Shown: one piece after another, positions 6,318-11,568 of the stretch
How positions within the stretch are numbered: position 1 is the first letter of the stretch
Layout of the letters: each line of letters begins with the position of its first letter
Assembly (NCBI GenBank): GCA_903907665.1
Contig: CAIVOW010000173.1
Location: 1-11,568, forward strand
Source: an uncultured Actinomycetes bacterium
Lineage (GTDB): Bacteria; Actinomycetota; Actinomycetes; Nanopelagicales; Nanopelagicaceae
DNA: 11,568 nucleotides
Direction: 5' to 3'
Program-made: the position numbers and the translations under genes
Notes under the pieces: model-generated
Seen by the model: only the letters and a program-made list of their open reading frames with translations
Told to the model about the DNA's origin: nothing
Databases searched by the model: none

Positions 6318-6929
6318 ATGGCCGAGATTTCAATCAATGGAACACCGCGCACCAGTTTTGGCAAAGGCGCTTCCCGTCGCGATCGCAAGGCTGGCTTAGT
6401 TCCAGCTGTTATTTATGGTCACGGCGCAAAACCACAGCACGTCTCGCTTCCTGCAAAGGAAATGGGTATTGCTCTTAAAACTTCTAACGTACTGCTCGAC
6501 GTCAACTTTGATGGCAAGGTTGAGCTCACACTTCCAAAATCTGTTACAAAAAATCCACTAACTGGAATTCTTGAGCACGTAGATTTGCTCGTTGTTCGCC
6601 GCGGTGAAAAAGTTACTGTTGAAGTTCCTATTCACACAACTGGCGAGCATGATCGTGATGGAATTCTTGAGCACGTTAATAACTCAATTGAAGTTGAAGT
6701 TGAAGCAACCTCGATTCCTTCATTCATCGAACTCAGCATTCAAGGCATGGCTTCAAACACCTCTAAATATGCTGGTGATGTAGTTCTTCCTGCGGGAACT
6801 AAGCTAATTTCTGATCCTCATATGATTGTTGTTCACTTATCCGAGAAGTCAACCGCGGTAGAAGAGACCCCAGTAGCAGCCGTTGCTGATGCAGCTGCTC
6901 CAGCAACTCCAGCAGCAGAATCTAAGTAA
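6318..6929 (+). CDS. rplY: Large-subunit ribosomal protein bL25, CTC (long) form
   Basis: 203 residues. The long two-domain CTC-type protein of gram-positive bacteria, about twice the E. coli L25 length; it binds 5S rRNA in the central protuberance of the 50S subunit. The N-terminal L25 beta-barrel (about 1-95) shows GKGASRRDRKAGLVPAVIYG near residues 15-34, with basic residues expected to contact RNA, and LEHVDLLVVRRGEKV near its end. The C-terminal TL5-type beta domain (about 96-180) contains EVPIHTTGEHDRDGILEHV. The protein ends in an Ala/Pro-rich, probably disordered tail (about 181-203). ATG at 6318 has only a weak purine stretch (AGAGAAAG) upstream. pth follows after 13 bases, the usual rplY-pth pairing of actinobacteria. 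The gene carries an 18-bp internal direct repeat, described separately. Confidence 0.95.
   Translation: MAEISINGTPRTSFGKGASRRDRKAGLVPAVIYGHGAKPQHVSLPAKEMGIALKTSNVLLDVNFDGKVELTLPKSVTKNPLTGILEHVDLLVVRRGEKVTVEVPIHTTGEHDRDGILEHVNNSIEVEVEATSIPSFIELSIQGMASNTSKYAGDVVLPAGTKLISDPHMIVVHLSEKSTAVEETPVAAVADAAAPATPAAESK
6563..6676 (+). repeat. 18-bp exact in-frame direct repeat inside rplY
   Basis: The sequence TGGAATTCTTGAGCACGT occurs at 6563-6580 and again at 6659-6676, an offset of exactly 96 bases (32 codons). Both copies are read in the same frame as GILEHV. The two peptides fall at homologous-looking but different sites of the L25/TL5 domains, so the protein similarity may be functional. The identical codon choice is what makes it stand out. 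Confidence 0.9.
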
Positions 6930-6942
6930 TTAACGAATAACG

Positions 6943-7506
6943 ATGTCAGATCGCTGGATTGTTTTCGGCCTAGGCAATCCAGGCGATCAATACTCATTCA
7001 CCAGGCATAATGCCGGCCATATGGTGGCAGATTATTTAGCTAGCACCGTTAAGTATTCTTCACATAAATCGCGCTGTGAAATTGCAGAAATTAGAGTTGC
7101 CGGAAGCGCAGTAACAGTTGCTAAGTCAAAGTTATATATGAATGAATCGGGAGCTCCACTAAAAGCGCTTGCAGATTTTTACAAAGTCGCTCCTGAAAAT
7201 ATTATTGTTATCCACGATGAAATAGATATTCCATTCAATACAATTCGAATGAAGCTCGGTGGCGGGGATAACGGCCACAACGGCCTGAAAGATATAACAA
7301 AACATTTTACGGGCGCAGATTATTATCGTGTGCGTATTGGCGTTGGTCGCCCCCCTTTGCCGCAAGACCCAGCTGATTATGTTCTTAAGCCTTTCTCGTC
7401 TACCGAGAAGAAGGAGCTTGAAGACTTTATAGCCCGCAGTGCACTTGCCGTGGAACGACTCATCGAAAAGGGATTAGAGCTAGCCCAGCAAGAATTCAAT
7501 AGCTAA
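6943..7506 (+). CDS. pth: Peptidyl-tRNA hydrolase
   Basis: 187 residues, standard length. Hydrolyses the ester bond of peptidyl-tRNAs that drop off the ribosome, recycling tRNA. Family residues, compared with E. coli N10/H20/N68/D93/N114, are N12 in GLGNPG, catalytic H22 in TRHNAGH, N67 in YMNESG, D92 in VIHDEIDIP and N113 in GHNGLKD. The loop before the last motif reads GGGDNGHNG where GGGHGGHNG or GGGEGGHNG is more usual; this is probably harmless. ATG at 6943 has no clear Shine-Dalgarno and lies 13 bases after the rplY stop, so it is likely translated from the rplY message. The transcript should end at the hairpin at 7508-7532. Confidence 0.96.
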   Translation: MSDRWIVFGLGNPGDQYSFTRHNAGHMVADYLASTVKYSSHKSRCEIAEIRVAGSAVTVAKSKLYMNESGAPLKALADFYKVAPENIIVIHDEIDIPFNTIRMKLGGGDNGHNGLKDITKHFTGADYYRVRIGVGRPPLPQDPADYVLKPFSSTEKKELEDFIARSALAVERLIEKGLELAQQEFNS

Positions 7507-7507
7507 T

Positions 7508-7532
7508 AAAAGTTGCTCGAGAGCAGACTTTT
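7508..7532. terminator. Bidirectional intrinsic terminator between pth and ppc
   Basis: AAAAGTTGCT (7508-7517), loop CGAG, then AGCA-G-ACTTTT (7522-7532) form a 10-bp stem with one bulged G at 7526. The A-rich 5' arm and T-rich 3' arm provide a U-tract on both strands, as expected between the convergent genes pth (+) and ppc (-). A second small inverted repeat, AGGTT/AACCT (7533-7549), overlaps the ppc stop codon. Confidence 0.8.
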
Positions 7533-7542
7533 AGGTTTGTAA

Positions 7543-10239
7543 TTAACCTGTGTTTCGAAGACCTGCTGCAACGCCATTAATAGTGAGTAGAAGTGCGCGA
7601 TGCAATATGGGATCGGATTCACCAGCTTGGCGAACATGCTCGAGCAATGAAATTTGTAAAAGATGAAGCGGGGCAAGGTAAATATCTCTTACTTGCAGAG
7701 TACGTGCAAGAATTTCTTGATCCGCTAAGAGCTCGGCTTTATCTGTTAGAAGAAGAATCTCTGCTCGAGTAAGAATAAATTCCCTCTGGATTGTTTCTAG
7801 GAAATGATGAAGCGCAGGATCAACTAATTTTTCAACATATTTACGCGATACTGCAAGATCTGTTTTTGCCATTGTCATTTCTACATTTGAAATGAATGTA
7901 CGAAAGAAATGCCAGTCTTTGAGCATATGTTTCAAAGTATCGGTTTTCCCGGCTTCTCTGGCAGCTTTTAATCCTGAACCAACTCCGAACCAACCAGGAA
8001 TGATTTGGCGAGATTGAGTCCAGCCAAATACCCACGGAATTGCGCGCAATGAGCTGAGTCCGCTTGAAGCATCTGGGCGTCGCGATGGTCGTGAGCCCAA
8101 GAAAAGATCTCCAAGTTGTTCCACTGGTGTTGAGGCATAGAAATACGCTGGTAAATCCTTATGGTCTATTAGCGAGCGATAGGCAGAGAAAGATTGATCA
8201 CTGATGACATCCATGCAGGCATTCCATTTTTCTAGATCTTCGACACTTTGACGTGCTGAGCGATTAAGGACCGTAGCTTCAAGTGCTGCAGCCAGAGTCA
8301 ATTCGACGTTTTCGCGAGCGAGTGCCGGTAGAGCGTATTTGTCGCTAATAACTTCACCTTGCTCGGTCATCTTGATTTGACCATCAAGTGTTCCCCAAGG
8401 AAGGGCGATTAGCGCGTCATATGTTGGACCACCGCCGCGACCAACCGAGCCACCGCGACCATGGAAGAGTCTAAGTTTGACGCCATGCTTGATAGCGATA
8501 TCACGTAGTTTGCGTTGTGCTTTATGAATCTCCCATTGAGATGTTGCAATACCGGCATCTTTATTGGAATCTGAATAGCCAAGCATTACCTCTTGAATAT
8601 TTGAGCGTAGACGAACCAGTTCACGGTATTCGGGGTTTGAAAGTAGTGAATCTAGAATCGAATCGGCCGCACGAAGCTCAGCAACAGTTTCTAATAGTGG
8701 AGCAAAACCAACCATCGCGAATTTATTAGGCTCTTGTAGCGAAACCAAGCCTGCAATCTGCGCGAGAACTACTGGGGCTAGGACATCTTCGTGGCTCTTG
8801 GTCATTGAAATTATGTAGGTTTCAATGACTTCTGGCCCAAACTTTTCAATGAGATCACGAATCGCTACAAAAGTATTTAAAGTCTTTAATCCGTCTGAAT
8901 CAAGATTTGCAAGATTAGCTTTACTTGGGTTTTTCAATTCACCTAAAATTAAGGTAGTGCGTTCTTGATAGCTATCACCAAATATTTGCTTGAGCGCATG
9001 GTGATGGGCGTCAGAGTGCTCACGAACATCCATGGTTGCATGTGTAATTCCAAAGGCAGAGACAGCGCGAATGATTCGCTCAAGTAGTCCAGTGGCGATG
9101 AGCTCGCCCTTGTGAGCCATGAGTGAAGTTCGCATCAGCGCCAGATCATTTAGGAGTTGCGCCGTGCTGTCGTAGTCACGGCCTTCCTCATGGATAGCGC
9201 CAACTGCATGGCGGCGTTGAGTAAGCATAAGTCGGTGTCGAATTGCCGTGGCTTTTAGACGGTATGGCTCTTCAATATTTAATCTGCGGTAACGATCTTC
9301 TATTTCAGGTAAACGCTCAAGATCTTCCTTCACAGATGCTAGTAACTCGGTAGTCACTCCGACGATTCGGGTAGATACTGAGAGGGCTTGGCGTAACTCA
9401 TCGACAGATTTGAGCATAGAGCGAATGAAGTGGCCCGTTTGGAGAGTAATGGCTTTCGTTGTTACTTCTGGCGTAATGTGTGGATTTCCATCGCGGTCTC
9501 CACCAATCCACGTTCCAAAACTAAATGGGCGAGCGGTTGGTGAAACAACTACTCCTAAGCGCTTTAACTCTTGCGAGAAGTCATCTAGAACTTCCGGCAT
9601 TGTCATCGTAAAGAGATCATCCAAGTAATAAAGAGCGTTCGTTGCCTCATCGAGAGGCTCGGGTCGACCTATGCGAAGTTCATCTGTCTGCCAGAGTAGA
9701 TCTACGGCTTCAGCTAACCGCCGATTTCGCACGGCAGAATCTGGATTATCTAGTAGTTCGGCGATTGTTCCCATCTTGCTTAAAACAGAACGCCGAGCCG
9801 CTTCAGTTGGGTGCGCCGTAAAAACTGGACGCACAGAGAAGTTATCGACCCACTCTTGAATATCTTCACGCGTAAATTCATGGTGGGTTTCTTGTGCTTC
9901 TAAAATTCGATCAACTGCTCGACTAAGCCATGAGCCGCCAGCAATCCGTTCCTCAGAAAGAACTCTGGCACGATGCACTTGTTCTGCAATATTTGCTAAC
10001 TGAAAATAGGTGCTAAAAGCACGAACCAACTGAATGCTCTGTTCTGAAGTAAGGCTGTCGAGAATTTCTTCGCCAGTGCCTTCGCGAACGGCCTTTCGAA
10101 CGGCTTCCACCAGTTGCAAGAGGTCATCTCCAACTTGGCGGACCAGGCTTTGGCCAAGCAGATCCCCAAGGCGACGCACATCGCTTCTGAGTTCAGCTCC
10201 ATCTTCTTGCAAGGTCATGAGCGAATCATTCCATGCCAT
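7543..10239 (-). CDS. ppc: Phosphoenolpyruvate carboxylase
   Basis: 898 residues, normal for bacterial PEPC (E. coli 883). Condenses PEP with bicarbonate to oxaloacetate, the anaplerotic feed of the TCA cycle. Signatures in order: VFTAHPTEAARRS with catalytic H143, FGTWIGGDRDGNPH (241-254), MLGYSDSNKDAG with K560, LFHGRGGSVGRGGGP with H593 and R595, GWTQSRQIIPGWFG, and the invariant C-terminal RNTG. Residues of the E. coli aspartate-inhibition site seem present (Lys in MAKTDLA, Arg in VRDIY, Asn of RNTG), so feedback by aspartate is plausible. The start is uncertain: ATG at 10239 has no good Shine-Dalgarno, and a second in-frame ATG (M8) lies just downstream; the conserved family sequence begins near LRSDVRRLGDLLG, so both fit. 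ppc is convergent with pth and divergent from mfd. Confidence 0.96.
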   Translation of the reverse strand: MAWNDSLMTLQEDGAELRSDVRRLGDLLGQSLVRQVGDDLLQLVEAVRKAVREGTGEEILDSLTSEQSIQLVRAFSTYFQLANIAEQVHRARVLSEERIAGGSWLSRAVDRILEAQETHHEFTREDIQEWVDNFSVRPVFTAHPTEAARRSVLSKMGTIAELLDNPDSAVRNRRLAEAVDLLWQTDELRIGRPEPLDEATNALYYLDDLFTMTMPEVLDDFSQELKRLGVVVSPTARPFSFGTWIGGDRDGNPHITPEVTTKAITLQTGHFIRSMLKSVDELRQALSVSTRIVGVTTELLASVKEDLERLPEIEDRYRRLNIEEPYRLKATAIRHRLMLTQRRHAVGAIHEEGRDYDSTAQLLNDLALMRTSLMAHKGELIATGLLERIIRAVSAFGITHATMDVREHSDAHHHALKQIFGDSYQERTTLILGELKNPSKANLANLDSDGLKTLNTFVAIRDLIEKFGPEVIETYIISMTKSHEDVLAPVVLAQIAGLVSLQEPNKFAMVGFAPLLETVAELRAADSILDSLLSNPEYRELVRLRSNIQEVMLGYSDSNKDAGIATSQWEIHKAQRKLRDIAIKHGVKLRLFHGRGGSVGRGGGPTYDALIALPWGTLDGQIKMTEQGEVISDKYALPALARENVELTLAAALEATVLNRSARQSVEDLEKWNACMDVISDQSFSAYRSLIDHKDLPAYFYASTPVEQLGDLFLGSRPSRRPDASSGLSSLRAIPWVFGWTQSRQIIPGWFGVGSGLKAAREAGKTDTLKHMLKDWHFFRTFISNVEMTMAKTDLAVSRKYVEKLVDPALHHFLETIQREFILTRAEILLLTDKAELLADQEILARTLQVRDIYLAPLHLLQISLLEHVRQAGESDPILHRALLLTINGVAAGLRNTG

Positions 10240-10260
10240 TAGAATGAGCCAGTACGCAGT

Positions 10261-10289
10261 ACCCCCCTTCTTTTAGAAGCGGGGGTTTT
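10261..10289 (+). terminator. Strong terminator-like hairpin in the ppc/mfd divergent spacer
   Basis: ACCCCCCTTCT (10261-10271) pairs with AGAAG-C-GGGGGT (10275-10286) around a TTT loop: 11 base pairs with a single bulged C at 10280, followed by TTTTA and, after six more bases, another TTTTT (10295-10299). In the + direction this has the form of an intrinsic terminator, yet the only annotated gene to its left is ppc on the opposite strand. On the - strand there is no T run after the stem. It may be an attenuator in an mfd leader, the end of an antisense RNA over the ppc 5' end, or a transcriptional insulator. Confidence 0.6.
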
Positions 10290-10308
10290 AGGCGTTTTTC
10301 ATGGGAAC

Positions 10309-10313
10309 GGAGG
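10309..10313 (+). promoter_or_regulatory. Ribosome binding site fixing the mfd start
   Basis: GGAGG, inside a GGAGGGG run, lies six bases before the ATG at 10320. It selects this start over the later in-frame ATG at 10338 and over the out-of-frame ATG at 10301. Confidence 0.75.
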
Positions 10314-10319
10314 GGCAAG

Positions 10320-11568
10320 ATGGCGCTGTTACAAGCAATGGCCGATATTGCTGCTCCTACCTCTACCGGCGGGTCCGTCATAACTTCAATAACTGCTGCG
10401 CAAGGTTTAATCATCGCCCAACAATCAACGAAGCATCCGGTGCTAGTTGTGACGTCATCCTCACGTCGAGCCGATGAATTATGTGAAGAGCTTGCTACAT
10501 ATATTGGTGAATCTCATGTGATCAATTTTCCCCCATGGGAGACGTTGCCGCATGAGCGGTTAAGTCCCAAGAGTGACACTATTGCTGCGCGATATAAAGC
10601 TCTTCATTCTCTAAATTCTTTAAAAAATCCGCACGACATCAAAGTAGTCGTTACCTCTGTCCGCGGCCTCATTCAACCCATCAATGGTGGCTTGCTGAAT
10701 ATTGAACTAATAAAGCTTGAACTTGGCGCTGAAATAAGTATGGAAAATTTGATTGAAAAATTATCATTCTTTGGATTTAGTCGGACAGATTTAGTAGAAA
10801 AGCGTGGAGATTTTGCAGTGCGCGGTGGGATTGTCGATTTCTTCCCAGCAGACCAAGAGCACCCAATTCGGATAGATTTTTTTGGTGATGTCGTTGAAGA
10901 GATTGCGCAATTTACAGTTTCAGATCAGCGTACATACGCGCCTGTGGTTGGGGAAATGACCATATACCCATGCCGTGAACTCTTATTAACAGATGAGATC
11001 AAGACGCGAGCAGAGTACCTGGCGGCGCAATTCCCTGCGCTTTCAGAGATGTGTCATAAGTTGGCGCAGGGCATAACCGTAGATGGAATGGAATCCCTAA
11101 CCGCCGTTCTCACGGATGATCTAAAAAATCTTCTCGAATTCCTACCGCAAGATTTTAAGATTGTTGTAATTGATACGCCGCGAATAACATCTCGAGCAAT
11201 GGATCTGATTGAGACAAATAAAGAGTTTTTGGATGCCTCGTGGTCTAATGCCGCACTTGGTGGTATTGCCCCAATAGATATTTCATCACAGTTGGAATTA
11301 GGCGGCTATTACGCTATTTCATCTCTTCGAAATGTGGCTGAATCTCGTGGGATCGAATGGGGCGCCATTGATCCTTACGGTTCAGAACTTGACGTTGAAG
11401 TGGGGCGCGAAGAATTTGAAGCAATTCCCATATATGCAGGCAAAATCGCGCTAGCGGTGGAAGAAATTCAAGAATGGGTTAAAAATGGATATTTAGTTAT
11501 CTTTACAGCTTCTGGTCCTGGAATTATCGAGCGATTTAATCAGATTTTTATTGAAGCCGATATTCCAA
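10320..11568 (+). CDS. mfd: Transcription-repair coupling factor Mfd, N-terminal part (3' end outside window)
   Basis: 416 codons are visible with no stop; the frame runs off the right edge. Mfd removes RNA polymerase stalled at DNA lesions by ATP-driven translocation and recruits UvrA. The visible part is the UvrB-homology module: a degenerate, non-catalytic nucleotide-loop region near residues 20-35, PPWETLPHERLSP (71-83), VVVTSVRGLIQP (109-120), RGDFAVRGGIVDFFP (162-176) followed by HPIRIDFFGD, and later ASWSNAALGG. The order and wording resemble mycobacterial Mfd, with a shorter N-terminus. The RNA-polymerase-interacting domain and the translocase motor would lie beyond the window. Start is well supported by GGAGG at 10309-10313. 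It is divergent from ppc, with the hairpin at 10261-10289 between them, so its promoter lies either in the 30 bases after that hairpin or upstream of it within ppc. Confidence 0.94.
   Translation, partial: MALLQAMADIAAPTSTGGSVITSITAAQGLIIAQQSTKHPVLVVTSSSRRADELCEELATYIGESHVINFPPWETLPHERLSPKSDTIAARYKALHSLNSLKNPHDIKVVVTSVRGLIQPINGGLLNIELIKLELGAEISMENLIEKLSFFGFSRTDLVEKRGDFAVRGGIVDFFPADQEHPIRIDFFGDVVEEIAQFTVSDQRTYAPVVGEMTIYPCRELLLTDEIKTRAEYLAAQFPALSEMCHKLAQGITVDGMESLTAVLTDDLKNLLEFLPQDFKIVVIDTPRITSRAMDLIETNKEFLDASWSNAALGGIAPIDISSQLELGGYYAISSLRNVAESRGIEWGAIDPYGSELDVEVGREEFEAIPIYAGKIALAVEEIQEWVKNGYLVIFTASGPGIIERFNQIFIEADIP

Noticed and set aside
6592..6783. 63-residue + strand ORF in another frame of rplY
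   Set aside because: Lies wholly inside rplY, out of frame; no ribosome site or domain.
10034..10276. 80-residue + strand ORF opposite the ppc 5' end
   Set aside because: Ser/Arg-rich composition typical of an antisense shadow, no ribosome site, and its end runs into the hairpin. An antisense RNA is still possible, but not a protein.
1..11568. Mobile elements, CRISPR arrays, phage genes or defence systems
   Set aside because: No transposase, integrase, repeat-spacer pattern or defence-type protein was seen; all long frames are recognised core genes except the TetR-type regulator.

Overview
The window is a compact stretch of bacterial core chromosome, almost certainly from an actinobacterium of moderate G+C. 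Hand counts of two 120-base samples gave 50% at the start of prs and 26% at the start of the TetR-type gene; overall G+C was not computed. The actinobacterial assignment rests on protein signatures: the SPDSGRVRVAE segment of PRPP synthetase, the FVNYDG form of the GlmU acetyltransferase domain, a long CTC-type bL25, and an Mfd N-terminus that reads like the mycobacterial one. It also rests on a gene order (metG-tatD-rsmA-ispE, then tRNA-Gln/glmU-prs-rplY-pth and mfd) that resembles the Mycobacterium tuberculosis Rv1007c-Rv1020 neighbourhood as I remember it. Tight spacing and sub-50% G+C suggest a streamlined planktonic lineage such as the freshwater acI group (Nanopelagicales). That last step is inference.

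Layout. Bases 1-248 are the 3' end of metG (methionyl-tRNA synthetase). tatD, rsmA and ispE follow on the + strand (255-2887) with gaps or overlaps of at most about 20 bases, so they probably form one operon. A tRNA-Gln(UUG) lies at 2946-3020. glmU (TTG start), prs and a small TetR-type regulator follow (3091-6148), the last two overlapping by one base. A 169-base spacer rich in inverted repeats leads into rplY and pth (6318-7506). A bidirectional terminator at 7508-7532 separates pth from the convergent ppc (7543-10239, - strand). An 80-base divergent spacer with a strong hairpin separates ppc from mfd, which runs off the right edge.

How the genes relate. Most serve information processing and precursor supply: tRNA charging (metG), tRNA supply (tRNA-Gln), 16S rRNA dimethylation (rsmA), 5S rRNA-binding ribosomal protein (rplY), peptidyl-tRNA recycling (pth), isoprenoid synthesis by the MEP route (ispE), UDP-GlcNAc for peptidoglycan (glmU), PRPP for nucleotides, His and Trp (prs), oxaloacetate replenishment (ppc), and DNA metabolism/repair (tatD, mfd).

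I see no mobile element, CRISPR array, phage gene or novel defence system. The points most worth checking are: a terminator-shaped hairpin pointing toward mfd with no sense gene upstream of it; the AT-rich TetR-type gene translationally coupled to prs; the structured spacer before rplY; the A54 substitution in the tRNA-Gln T-loop; and the absence of rpfB between tatD and rsmA.
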